Shown here: positions 25,031-37,881 of the stretch, piece by piece
Position numbering within the stretch: the stretch's first letter is position 1
How the letters are laid out: every line of letters begins with the position of its first letter
NCBI GenBank assembly: GCA_014925825.1
Contig: JACGCK010000022.1
Coordinates: forward strand, 248,001-312,000
DNA length: 64,000 bases
Origin: Pholiota molesta
Lineage: Eukaryota > Basidiomycota > Agaricomycetes > Agaricales > Strophariaceae
Direction: 5' to 3'
Notes under the pieces: generated by a model
What the model was told of the DNA's origin: nothing
What the model saw: the letters and a program-made list of their open reading frames with translations, nothing else
Database searches by the model: none
Translations under genes and position numbers: made by a program

Positions 25031-26337
25031 CTAGGCGTTTGAATTCTCGAATTTCTGTGTTTGCTCTTCCAACCAGTCCCACAATTCTTGCGCTAATTTG
25101 GGATCTTTGGCGGCTTTGTTTCCGGTACCAACTCGGGCCCATGGAATAAGATACTATGAAGCGCAATTACACAGGTTGGAATGATAGAAAAGTATTAGTG
25201 ACTTACTTGTCCATTCAAATCCACGCCTTCGGGTGATGTTCCAGCCCATAGCTGAGTAAGAGCGCCGTATGATGTATCCCAGAGGACCATATTCTGTGCA
25301 ACAAGAATCATTCTTCAGATTCGCTGCGAGAGCAGTGTATATTTCGTATGCACATACCACAAAAAAGTATTGCGCTCGGCTCATATTACGTTGAAGCTCG
25401 GATCTGATATTGCCTGGATTTAGCGAAGTCGACACAATATGATCGCCATATCTTCTCGCAAACTCATTTGCAGTACATTGCCCTAATAGAGAAATCCGTG
25501 ATTAGCGCCCATTACGTTGAACTGACTTTCCTAAAGGGGTCAGAAGATAAGATACATACAAATTTACTTTGCATGTATAGCTGCGCCGGTCCTTTTTTCT
25601 TTCTAGCAGGGGTGTCTCCTAGGGTGTCGTAATCGATTTTATTGGCGAACAAAGACGCTGAAGAGGAGTGTTTACGACGCGCGCCTTGCCATCCGGACTG
25701 GATTTGGCACCGGCAAGCAGCAGGGAACAAGCAGCTTGGTGAAATAGAAATGGCCCAGGACATTCGTCCCAAATTGGAGATCGTATCCTTGGGCTGTTAG
25801 CTGGTCGATGGGGGGGATCATAACACCGCTGTGGGATAGAGAAGAATTATAGCGGGATGAGATTGATGGGTATGAAGACGTCACGTACGCGTTGTTGAAG
25901 AGGACGTGAAGCTCCGTCTCCTTGTGCTGAATTCTTGCGCAGCGGCTTTGATGGATTTCAGGTCGGAAAGGTCCAGCTGCAAGAACAAAGCCTTTTTGCC
26001 GGTCTCCTTCTCCAGCTCGTCAATGGCTTTATAAGCTCTTCGGGGGTTCGGGCGGCGATGTAGACTTTCGCATTGTGCGTTAAGAGCGCCTATGGAAGTT
26101 GGTGTTAGATGAACGCTTTCCCCTCAATGAGATACAAGCTCTCACCTTGACTGTTTCCCTTCCGATACCTCAGATAGCAGTGTCAGTCCAAATGAAAAAA
26201 TTATGGAATAGAAGCGAATTACCTGCATTGCCGCCTGTGACGATCATGACCTTGCCCGACAGATCCGGGATATCGCTGGCGGAGAACTTGCTTTTAGGTG
26301 GAAAGCTTTCCGTGTACATCGAGTATGCGAGTCCCAT
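25031..26337 (-). CDS. Short-chain dehydrogenase/reductase, retinol-dehydrogenase-like (copy 2)
   Basis: An inverted paralogue of the dehydrogenase at 23271. It starts [18 protein letters not shown] and keeps [38 protein letters not shown], a [20 protein letters not shown] block, the tyrosine-lysine pair in [18 protein letters not shown] and the C-terminus [21 protein letters not shown]-like CATATAAAAGG lies upstream (complement of about 26396-26406). One-base frame changes are seen near 26048, 25922, 25724 and 25668. Each is explained by one lost base beside an identical base; at the first, the other copy has the expected AAAC. Probably functional, with sequence errors. Confidence 0.78.
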
Positions 26338-27038
26338 TGTGATAGTAACTTGAGACTTGTTCCAAGTGTGTGCGAGCACAGAGAGCGCATGTCTACCTTT
26401 TATATGCGCTTGATTCAGACGGCTCCACCACAACCGTGCAGCTGTGCCTGGACGAAAATTGCAGCAAACTGTGTACAATCGAGAATCTAGATGATATGTC
26501 TGGGAGCCGACTCATAGCGTCAGCCTACGGCGCTGTATGCGGTGGTACGAGTTTGAGCGGCAAGGCGCTGCCGTGTGATCGATCGAGGGCGAATGCGGCA
26601 TCTTTGCCTTTATCTCGTGGTTTACGGACCAAATCAGAACTTCGAATTGAAATGCTAATTCCTTTCCAATGCGTCGCAGAAAATGGTATCATTACTTGGA
26701 TTTCAAATGTTTGCGAGTCGAAGGGTAGTGAGCTGCCCATCACAGGTGGTTCATCCCTTTCACAAACTTCAAGGACTCTACTCTGGCCGGATAAATGATT
26801 TCCGTCTTCTACCATGCCAGCAATAGCTGTCCTTGAATATGTTTTTTCGGCCACCTTGCCCCTCTTTTGACCCAATACAAGCACCTTGACCACTTTCCCC
26901 GTCTATCTCGGGGCTGCGGAAGATAAACTCACCGCAGTCAATGAGATGATTGAGATCCATACTAACAGATTATCTGGACGGCCAGTATTAGAGCAGTAAA
27001 TTAAATGAACGATCAAGCACAAGATCTACTACAAGACC
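26338..27038. other. Intergenic, no gene recognised
   Basis: About 700 bases between a promoter and the 3' end of the membrane-protein gene. A 122-codon minus-strand frame at 26525-26893 has no family resemblance and is not proposed as a gene. Confidence 0.45.
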
Positions 27039-27750
27039 TCATATAGTAGGCTCATCCGAAATTCCAGCGAAAGACTCGACCCCGCGAAAGATTCCTCCAA
27101 CAATGCCAGAGCTTGTATCAGCTTGCGTCTGTGTTTCTGGCATTGTTGCAGCAATTTCTTCGCTCTCTTTAACCCGACCCAAAAGGACGTTGACTGCGTC
27201 TCCTGTTTCCTTGGCCGCCACCGAAGATAAGCTCGCTGGAGGGACATGTGCGCGTACGGCGCCAGCAATGGCCGAGGCCAGGTCGTGCGACGGCATTCCT
27301 AGCGCCTCTGCTAGCACGTTGATGCGATCCTCCACTACGTTTCCGTTCGCATTGCTTGTTGAATCCTTATTGCAGTCGATAATATTGGCGTACTCCCCTT
27401 GTGCTCGCGCATTTACTTGCGCTGGTGTTTTCCCCACCGCGAGACTCCACCATCCACCGACCTCCTGTTTGTACTGCACACGCGGTAGGAATAGTATGCG
27501 AGCATTAATACGATGAGGCCGACCAACAGGTAGATAAGTCGGCTGAGTTTACGGTGGATAGCGGTGGTGATACTGTGCGCAAGCTGGCTGATACGCGATC
27601 TGGTGGTAAGTTGTCGGATGTGGATTGTATTTTCTCGTCCTTGGTGCTGTCGCCTGGCGGCGACGCGAGCCCGCCGGGTATTGCGGCGGGTGCTTGTGTT
27701 GATGTTTTTTGGGCAGGGGGTGGCGAGGAAGCTGTTGCTTTGTTCGACAT
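27039..27750 (-). CDS. Small single-pass membrane protein, family unknown (copy 2)
   Basis: A paralogue of the gene at 21873-22294. It starts MSNKATASSPPPAQKTSTQA, a Pro/Ser-rich head, followed by HRKLSRLIYLLVGLIVLMLA (membrane segment), YYSYR, a WWSLAVGKTPAQVNARAQGE stretch, and the shared block LAEALGMPSHDLASAIAGAV with VPPASLSS. The tail is Gly-rich (GIVGGIFRGVESFAG). Head, membrane segment and tail lie in three frames that join near 27590 and 27490; these may be small introns or single-base errors. No function can be assigned. Confidence 0.55.
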
Positions 27751-28251
27751 TGTATAAATTGAGAAACGAGTATGCACTGGGTTGTTGCTTTATACAAGCT
27801 TTATACACTCCTGAACGTCATTTATGCATGACATCATAGGCCCCTCGCTTGGGGCAGCATCATTTAATGTGTTGAAGCGGAGATCAAATGTAACGGCAGA
27901 TTCCTTTTTAGTGAGGCTGTAAACACTGGCGTCGATAGTCTTGGTCTAGTTCGCAAGCGCACAACCAACCCACCCAGCCCACTGCGATCCAGCCTAGATG
28001 GTGTTATTTCTAAATTGTAGCGTAGAGAAGATGCGTAGATCCAGAAAACATCATTGAATATTGTTGATGTTGTTTTTGCGATGAGAGAGCACGTGTCACG
28101 GTTGTTTGTGCATGACCGTTGGTAACTAATAGTTCCACATCCCAAGTTATCGCCTTAACCTTCTCCTTCTTTCACTTTTACTTCTACAAGCGTCTATTGG
28201 TCTCCGTGCCCTCGTCTCTCCTTTTAATCTTTTTTCTTTTGTACATGATCT
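27751..28251. other. Divergent promoter region, membrane protein and kinase
   Basis: About 500 bases between two divergent starts. Pyrimidine-rich tracts just before 28252 are typical of basidiomycete promoters. No gene seen. Confidence 0.5.
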
Positions 28252-31200
28252 ATGCCTACCCATAAACAAACCCCCTCCTTGAGCCAGACACAAAACCACA
28301 AAGCGCAACTCGCGAATGCTTACAATGAGCTCGGCAAGGAGCTATCATCCGCCAAGCTGCGCGTCGTTGGCAACTACACCTTAGGGAGGGTCATCGGAGA
28401 GGGTGAGCATCCACGATGTCCTATTGATCTCTTATAGACCGTGCTACAGGTGCCTACGGAAAGGTTAGGATTGGCACCCACCGATTGACGTCTACCCGCG
28501 TTGCCATCAAGCAAATTCCCAAAGCCATGTCTGCCTCCCTCACGCGCGAAATCCACCATCACCGCCAACTCCACCACCCCCACATCACCCAGATGTACGA
28601 AGTCATCGCTACCGAATCACACATCTGGATTGTCACCGAGCTATGTTGCGGCGGCGAGCTCTTTGACTACCTTGTCGAGAAGGGCCGGTTGTCCGAAGAT
28701 GAAACCAGAGTCATCTTCGGCCAGCTGTGTCTTGCTGTCGACTATCTCCATAACAATAATATTGTCCATCGAGATCTCAAGCTCGAGAACGTCCTGCTTG
28801 ATGAACGCTGTCGTGTCAAGCTCGGAGATTTTGGATTTACTAGAGAATTTGAACGAGGAACCCTAATGGAAACCTTCTGTGGAACGACAGGGTACGCATC
28901 ACCGGAGATGCTGCAAGCCAAGAAATATCAAGGCCCAGGCAAGTTTTGCTCTATCGGCTCCGTCCGCTCCCCTGTCTGACTTTCGTCACAGAGGTCGACG
29001 TGTGGTCGTTGGGAATTATTTTGTATTGTCTGCTAACAGGAACACTACCGTTTGACGATGACGATGAAGATGTAATGCGCTCTAAAATTATTCAGGGCGA
29101 GTTTGAGGATCCGGTGTGGCTATCGCTAGGTACGGACATCGTTGATTGGGGATCTTTGCTGGTACTCACTTATTTCCAGAATCTCGAGATCTCATAAAGA
29201 ATATACTCGTAAAAGACGTCGGAGATCGCTTCACCATCCCCCAGATTCTCGCCCATCCTTGGTTTACTTCAAACAAACTGACATACGAGGCCGAGTCCCC
29301 TATCTCCGCCATGCCCATGTTTCCATCAGACCGACCCGCCACACCAGAAGATGAATCCCGACATGCAACTGATTCATCTCAAGCTTCCACAAAGGACTCC
29401 TTCTCCCCCTTCCGCCAAAATCCTGATCTTATATCATCAACGCCGACAACACCCGCGGAATCTCTGCATGACCCCTTCGAGAGCACCGAAAATATCATGA
29501 CAACGAACGAACTTTCTATCCATCGACTTGCCAGCAGTTCGACGATACGGAAAATGTCCGCATCTGATTTAGAATCGGTGGCGTCGAAGTTGAAGACAGG
29601 TGACAGACAGCCGGCAACGGTGATGGAGGAGGAGCGAGACGAGTTGCCGAAGCGGCATACGCCTTCGCCACTGATATGGTCGTCGAAGGCGCCACCATCA
29701 TACCCTGTCCGTACACCCGCCCGCACAAAGCGTCGTTCGGTGTCGTCCATCCTGTCCGAATCGGCCTCGCCGACCGCGGACAAGACTCCCACACCCCGGC
29801 CTATCCCTACTGCGCGGGATTTGGATTTTCAGACGCTGTTGTCCGCCCGCACACCCGTTATGTTTTCTACCCCACCTGAAAGGCATCTTCTCAGTACCCT
29901 TGCCCTGTTGGGATTCGACACGGCGCAGATCGTGCATTCGGTACTGTCGAATGCATGCGACGCATCCGGTGCGCTGTGGTGGATGCTGCACCGAAAAGAG
30001 GAGAAAGCGATCCTGGAGCACCACGAGCAGGGCACGGCGGCGCCGCTCGTGGCGTCGCCCACGGAGGTCGACGAGTCGGCGCCGGAGCGTGGCGAGGGCG
30101 TGAGCGAGCTGACGCCGGGCCCGACGCGCCAGAAGACGCCGAAGAAGCGGAGGAACAAGGTGTCGGCCGGGACGCAGACGGACGACGCGGACCCGCCAGG
30201 GGAGCAGGACGTGGCCCGTGCCCCGTGCGCTCGCGCCGCGGTTCGCGCTCGTGCCGCCCACGCCGACCTTCGCTGCCCGCCCGTCGACGCCGCCGCGCGC
30301 GGGGTCGCCACGCCAGGAATCCGCTGCTGTCGCCGTCCTCGTCGACGATTACGGGCGATTTGTCGTCCGCGCGCTCGCACCCGTCGACGCCTAGCGGGAG
30401 CTTGAAGGACAACGGTCGAAGGGGCGCAAGGCGCGGGCGGCAGTGTGAGCATCATGCAGCGTGCGACGACGGCGCTGGAGGCTGCGGGCTGGTGCGGAAG
30501 AAGTCGTCGGAGGCGGTGAGGGAGGAGAAGGAGAGGGAAAGGAGAGGGAGCGGTCGCGGGATACGGAGAGGGAGAGGGGGGGAGCGGGGCAGTGGTGGGA
30601 GTGGAGACGAGCCGCGGTCATCCCATGGCTCCGGCGCTTCGTCGAAGTTGACCAAGTCGCCTCCGCTGAAGCCGGCGAAGGACCACGGACCTGTGCCGAC
30701 GACGCCGCCCCCGAACGAGGCCGCGCATGGCACCGCCGCGCAGATGGGGTCGCCGTGGGTGCTTGCGGAGGGCAGGGAGTCGTTGTCCCAGCCGGGTACG
30801 ACCAGCGCGGCCACGCCGATTCCGGTGAAAGGCGAGATGCTCCACTCGTACAGTACGCCGAATTTCTCAGAGACGGGCCAGCGAAGCCTGTGGTTGCAGG
30901 CGCCGGCAGGGCGCGCGCGAACTTCCTCACTGCGTTTAGGCTGTGGTTCAACGAAGACCGGAAAACAAACGGAAGGACGGCTCCGAAAACATGGGGTCGC
31001 CAAATGTCGGCATCCACCAGCGACCACCGCCGTCGGCGGGCAGGCGGGGAAGCGTGTCGGGTGGCAAGTTCGGGTCGAGAGCCGCGCCGAGGACGCACCG
31101 CCCGTCCGTTCGTCTCGGCGCTCGAGCTCTGTCAACTCGCGGCGCTCCTCGGGCACGGGCACCTCCGCGCAGATGGTGGTGCTCGACTCGCCGCAGATCC

Positions 31201-32287
31201 CGACGCGGCGCTCTTCGGGAGCCACACGCCGAACTCGGAGCGCGGCGAGCACTCCTCGCGCCCGTCGTCGATCCACAGCATCTCCATGCAGCCGCGCCAC
31301 CGCAAGTCCCCGTCGCAGTCCTCCGCGGGCTCCGTGCACCTGCGCACGGCGTCGCCCATGCAGAAGTACCACCGCCGCGCGGGCTCGGGGTCGTCCTCGA
31401 CGACGCGCGTGGTGCGCCAGATCGCGCCGGTGGGCCGGGCGCCGGGCGCCGCGCACGCGCGCTCGAACTCGGCCGCGAGCTCCGTGCACTCGGCGCCGAG
31501 CTCGCGCCCGACGAGCTGGTACGAGCCGAGCGAGAGCGAGGGCGCGCCGATGCGCACGGCGTCGCCGTATAAGAGCCGCGCGCGGCGGTCGGTGGAGGAG
31601 GGCGGCGCGCGAGGACGGGTGGGGCGGGTGCGGGCACGGCGACGTTCGTCGCGCAGAAGCGGCAGGGCCCATTCCAGAGCCCCGCATACGGGGGGCGGGG
31701 AGCGTGGGGCGCTCGAGCTGGAAGAAGTCGTGGGGCATGGAGCCGCCCGGGTGGTCCTCGCGCACGGCGCATGTGCCTATAGAGGTGCTCGCGATCTCGC
31801 CGGCGACGGAGCCGACGTCCATTAGGGACGTGTTCTCGGGGAAGACGGGGTATCTGGCGGCTGCTGGGGACGAGAGCGACTGGGTGGACGAAGACGATGA
31901 TATTCCGCTGTTTGTGGGCGGCTGGGTCAGGTTGGGACGGGCACGGCTGCGGGAGGCCAATTGCACTCGCAGTTTCAGCTGCAGGCGGAGCCGATTACGC
32001 TCTCGCCTGCGCCCAGGGGCCATAGGAGCGCGAGCTCTTCGAATTCGAAGAGGGCGGGCAGGAATGTGGGTGGAGGCGGTGGTAATGGATCGTCGGGAAG
32101 TGGCGGTGGTGGGGGGAGACAGAAGGCTGGTGGGCATTCGCCTGCTGAGAGGGCGTCGCCGCTGCCTCCTGATACAGGATATGATTCGTCGGAATCCAGG
32201 CCTGGACGGAGGACGTTACCTGCGGCGCGCTCGGGCCCGGCGTTCAAACATGCGATTCAGGAGGAGGACGAGGGCGAGGAGGAGTAG
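28252..32287 (+). CDS. KIN4-like Ser/Thr protein kinase with long GC-rich tail
   Basis: A CAMK-type kinase; the yeast relative Kin4 acts in spindle-position control. After about 40 residues come the nucleotide loop GRVIGEG/AYGKV, the lysine in VAIKQIPK, HRDLKLENVLL, DFGF, the activation-segment end TTGYASPEML, EVDVWSLGIILYCLLTGTLP, and DRFTIPQILAHPWF. A later conserved helix pair, LLGFDTAQIVHSVLSNACDA followed by LWWMLHRKEE (about 29900-29990), is typical of this kinase group in fungi. The Ser/Pro/Arg-rich tail continues to TAG at 32285-32287, ending FKHAIQEEDEGEEE. From about 30210 on, the tail is coherent only if the frame changes several times among all three plus-strand frames. This GC-rich part probably contains several one-base errors. 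The kinase domain itself is intact across three introns. Confidence 0.8.
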
Positions 32288-32867
32288 GTTAGAGGACCTG
32301 TTGGACTCAATGGAGCAGTATACTGGACCTCTGCCACTAAGCGTTCCATTTCTCGTTTTATGATTTATCTTTACAGTATGTATTACTCTCTTTGTTCTCC
32401 TCTTTCCCTTGATTTATTCTCCGAATTTCGTTGTCGACTCGTTGATTTATTCATCTAGTTCATCTTATTCATTCGTTCGCCTGTTGAATTACATATCACT
32501 CATTTTATTACTTAGTTTCCTTTCTGTTTTGAGTTTGTATGCAGCGCTGGAACATTTTACAGCGACGACGTGTACTTTATATCACTTTTGACTTTTATAC
32601 CCTCGTTATCCACAATGCACATTTTCTCTCATTATAACTGCCGGAGTTGTGCTGGAGTAGTATGGCCGGGGCGGTGACTCGTTACTGCGCAGTCACAGGT
32701 ACGATGATGTCACACCGTGGGGAAAACATTGAAGCAGTGCGGCTGCGGCTGCTTGCCAACCTCCTCGTCCCCCCACATCCTCGTTTGACACGGTACTTCC
32801 TCTCCTCTCTTTCCTCCGTCCAACACCCTGCTCACACACCCCGTTCGAAGACCCATACGCCCCTATA
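32288..32867. other. 3' UTR and synaptobrevin promoter
   Basis: T-rich sequence following the kinase stop is consistent with its 3' UTR. It is followed by about 250 bases upstream of the v-SNARE gene, with a pyrimidine-rich stretch. No gene seen. Confidence 0.5.
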
Positions 32868-33632
32868 ATGTCGGTACCGCCCACACACACTTCGGAGCCC
32901 CGCTGACCCCCTGCTTCGTCATACAGGTCTGAACCTTACGACCCATACCTACCCCGAGGCGGCAGTGGCGCTGGCCCCGCAGCTGGCCCCAGCCAAGGCA
33001 ACGCAAAGACCGCTGCCATTCAAGCGCAGATCGACGACACCGTGGGCATCATGCGGGACAATATCACCAAGGTCGCCGAGCGCGGAGAGCGCCTCGACTC
33101 GCTGCAGGATAAGACAGGTGCGTTGTCTCTTCGTCGCTTTTAAGGCCTGGGCGGGAGCTGGGATTGGGCGGTGTGGCCGGGGATCCTTCTGTCTGCTGGC
33201 CTGGCGAGGCGTGCGGTGCTGTGGCTTGGGGGACGAACAAAGGCTGATCTGTGTCTTGCTTGCTCGATTGTTCAGACAACCTCGCTGTTTCGGCGCAAGG
33301 ATTCCGTCGTGGAGCCAACCGTGTGCGAAAGGTGCGTAGTATCTCTCCTACCTCTCAGACGGCTTATTCTGACATGTTGTCGCCCGTAGAATATGTGGTA
33401 TGTTTATTACTTGCTCCCATCCCAACCGAAGTCACGCTCATGTCGACGTTGCGCTACCCTTCTCCAGGTGGAAGGACATGAAGGTGCGTCGCTACATACT
33501 CCTATCCCTCTCCTGTGCAGGCTCTTACATGCTCTTTCTTTCGTCGTGTAGATGCGCATCATCATCGGCGTCGCTATCGTCGTCATCCTGGTCATCATCA
33601 TCGTCTCGATCGTCCGGGCAACGAAAAACTAA
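32868..33632 (+). CDS. Synaptobrevin/VAMP v-SNARE (Snc1-like)
   Basis: This v-SNARE drives fusion of secretory vesicles with the plasma membrane. Exons 32928-33117, 33276-33331, 33390-33397, 33468-33483 and 33552-33632 join in frame. They give [13 protein letters not shown], the SNARE helix with [20 protein letters not shown], the central-layer arginine, [17 protein letters not shown], the juxtamembrane NMWWKDMK and a C-terminal anchor [19 protein letters not shown]. Two exons are only 8 and 16 nt. The ATG at 32868 has a good donor two codons later, but joining it to the next exon leaves a one-base phase problem; the start is therefore uncertain. Tail-anchored topology and length of about 115 residues match the family. 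Confidence 0.85.
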
Positions 33633-34672
33633 ATATCATTATGTTTCCTGCCCACCCGCCTACGTTAACCCCGCCCGTCGTGATGATCCCGCTGCTGCTG
33701 CCTGCGCCCCGCCTGCCCGCTGCCATTCTGTCTTGTTGTCGCCTTGTTGTATCTATGCCTCTCTGTTAATTCTACCTTCGTCTTTTTCGGATTTCGGATC
33801 TCTTTTATCCGGCTTTTTTGGCGCCCAGTGGGTCCTACGAGTGTGTGGGAGTGTAGGCCTCTGCGGCAACCGCGGACAGAGAGACATAAAATGCACTGGA
33901 CGCTTTAGTTATTTTGAGTATTTTGATCCCTGTTCGAGTATGCATAGTTATGATCATTATGCCGCTCGGTATGCGTTCCGCCCTTTGACTGGGATTCTGC
34001 AGGTTGTCATGATCCATGCTTTGCTGATGACAGTCCTTTTTAGCCGTAAGCACAGCTTATGAGTATATGTATAGCGACGGAGAGATGGCCGTGTACGTCG
34101 TGCCATTGCTATACGTTGACAAACGGCATACACTGCAATCGGACTCGGGAGAGGGGTTTTCGCTATTACTGCGATCATTCTAAGTAAGCGGGATTATGTT
34201 CAGTAAACTCAATGCTTTGATAAGGCTGCCTTGGCTACTCGAAATTGGTTGCAAACCCTGGTACCTCTGAGGCTGGCTATTGTCAGTCTGTCACTGGCTG
34301 GGATTTCCTGTTGCGGCTGGTCTGGAGCCCTACTTCAGACGAGAAACTGGAAAGGAGTCACTTTTAATAACGGTTTGAACCTGCGGTGGGCAGATGCCAT
34401 AGCCATATTCCGCGCTCTACTGCGCAATTTCAAAAAAAACACATTGTTAATAGTCCGTCAATCGAAGGACAGCAAACCTGTTCGCGCTACATAGCTCCGT
34501 ACATGGAGCAAGCATATTTGTTTTGGAATGCCCACACAGGCAAGCTTCTGAATGTTCGAGGAGGTTTTCTTGTCCGAATTCCAAAACATCAGATAAATAT
34601 CAGATTAAAACAAAGAGTCAAAGACAAGGTGATGGAAAAAAAAAAGAGAAACTCTAGACAAGCATCTCTCCA
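33633..34672. other. Intergenic between convergent genes
   Basis: About 1 kb downstream of the v-SNARE and of GGPP synthase. A 220-codon frame begins inside the v-SNARE region and is a shadow of it. No independent gene seen. Confidence 0.5.
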
Positions 34673-36120
<1,448 letters not shown>

Positions 36121-36899
36121 GAATAGGATGGTGTAAAGGGTTTAGATTATGGGCATCCTTAAGGATTGAGTCGTCGACTCGTATTTGTAGCGCAGCGGCT
36201 TGCCACAACGCAGCAAAGCGCTCGAGCTTGATTAACCCGGACATCACGTGCCGTGACTTTCGTAACGTCGTTAGCGCTACGCGGAATCACGGATCGGGAT
36301 AGCTCTCAAACTTGAACTATCGACAGAAACCCACAAGAAATCCAACAGAAACCGCCATCTCTTCTGTTTCTCTCAGCATAACCGCCGCACAATGTGGCAA
36401 GGGTATGTCTTAGCGCCATGGTACATTTTTTATCCTGAAACTAGCCTCGATGTCTACTACAGCGCTTGTCCGGTTCCTCTGCATGCCACTGTCATTGCCA
36501 CATGCCACCTAGAACCTATGTTGACTATCGTAGTCTGCCTCGGGAGACTAGCCTATTAGAATCTCGTTCCTTTACTCTCTTGGACCCTCGGCTCCCCTGT
36601 CTCTCTAGGTTCTCTCGGGTTCTCTCCTGGTTCTCTCTCCTCTCTAGTACCTCCCTTCGTTCTTGCTTCTCTACAGGATGCTATATCGATGGACCAAGCA
36701 GTCTTGAATAGCAAAATCTTGCCCTCTATTATTCTATGCGACAGACAGAGAGCTCTACCGCATGACTGCGTAGACCAACCACAGAGCCCTAACCAACGGG
36801 GACTAGCTGATGCCTTTCATATTCATATCTACTACTACTAGCACGGAAACCAGAAAAGGTTCTCTCCATGCCCCGTTTCGCTCGACCATCATTTTGCAA
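36121..36899. other. GGPP synthase promoter and repeat-bearing spacer
   Basis: The first 200 bases should be the promoter of the minus-strand GGPP synthase. The rest is largely the dispersed repeat listed below. No gene seen. Confidence 0.45.
36345..36715 (+). repeat. Dispersed repeat R, copy A
   Basis: Similar to 38534-39010 in the same orientation and, more weakly, to the complement of about 44500-44770. Shared marks include CAGAAACCGC near the left end, CATGCCACCTAGAACCTA, GGGAGACTAGCCTATTAGA, a long run of CTCTC/TTCTCT, and a GTCTTGAA-like end. No open frame is kept between copies, so it behaves like a non-coding mobile or decayed element. Confidence 0.6.
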
Positions 36900-37881
36900 T
36901 CACAATTTAGGCTTCTTTTGAAACCAGTACCCTGGAAGGGTGTCCTGGCTATTCGGTGTCTTTACATCATGAGGTCCAAATACTGTATACCCTAAGGATC
37001 TGTAAAATGGCACCTAAATAAATTCTCAATTGACAAATTGCCGGATAGCACTATAGGTATACGCACGGCCTTAGTCCCCACGGTTTCAAGCACGACGCTT
37101 CGTGATTCAGCAGCGGCCTATGGGTGGAACATGATATTAGCTTTGGGATCCATAAATCCAGTACCATGCTACTACCTACCCTTGCTTCCACAAAATCGAA
37201 AAATTTAGTCCCGAGTCCTCTCTTCTGATATTCGGGATGTATACCAATCAACTGGAGATGGTACGAATCGAGCTGGACTCCAGGTCCGTAGTACTTCTCT
37301 GGCATTTCGACCAGAGTGCCAAGGAACTATTGGCAGAATTGGCTCCATGCAAAATTAATTTTATGAAGTACTCACATAATCCCACCATTGGCGATATTTA
37401 TCGCCAACTTTGCTCAGCACCTCGTCCCATCCTGCAGCACGTTGTTCCGGGCTTGATTCATCGATGTCAGAAAGGGTTATTTATATTTAGCTATGGTGGA
37501 TGCCAACTCACGTTGATAAGAACTTCTGCTGAGGGCCGAACCACATTGCGACTCCGACTATCCCAACGTCAGGTAGCTCCGCGACATGGATTTCACCTCC
37601 AATGACGCCCGACATTAAATGAGCTCTGATACATGGCTTGACTAGTGCTTCGCCGTTCTCGCCGAGCCCCTGGACCGACAAGAAGTACTCTTGCATTTCG
37701 CATTCATAAGCGTCAACTACAACGAATGGCGTGGGCTTTTACTCACTGCGATTGAACGCTTCATGTATCACGTCAGTGCAAATCTCGACATCCTTATCTA
37801 ACAAGATGGTCAATGCGATATAGAACAAGAGACTTTCCCAATACCTGATGGATGAGTGATATGCCTGATGGTTGCAGACAT
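36900..37881 (-). CDS. GNAT-family N-acetyltransferase (cassette copy 1)
   Basis: A GCN5-related acetyltransferase that would transfer acetyl from acetyl-CoA to an unknown amine. It starts MSATIRHITHPS, then DVEICTDVIHEAFNR, ALVKPCIRAHLMSGVIGGEI, IVGVAMWFGPQQKFLST, AAGWDEVLSKVG, LDSYHLQLIGIHPEYQKRGL with the acetyl-CoA loop Q-K-R-G-L-G, AAAESRSVVLETVGTKAVPF, YRSLGYTVFGPHDV, ending QKKPKL and TGA at 36900. Five short introns all join in frame. It is an inverted paralogue of 60014-60992, about four-fifths alike by eye. Both copies stand beside a copy of the small peptide gene, which suggests a shared pathway or a shared duplication. Confidence 0.82.

Noticed and set aside
26525..26893. A 122-codon minus-strand frame
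   Set aside because: No start context, domain or paralogue.
30452..32137. A 561-codon open frame on the minus strand
   Set aside because: Arg/Ala/Pro-rich composition of a GC-rich antisense shadow; the plus strand carries the kinase tail.
33400..34062. A 220-codon plus-strand frame
   Set aside because: It overlaps the last exons of the v-SNARE in another frame and has no domain.
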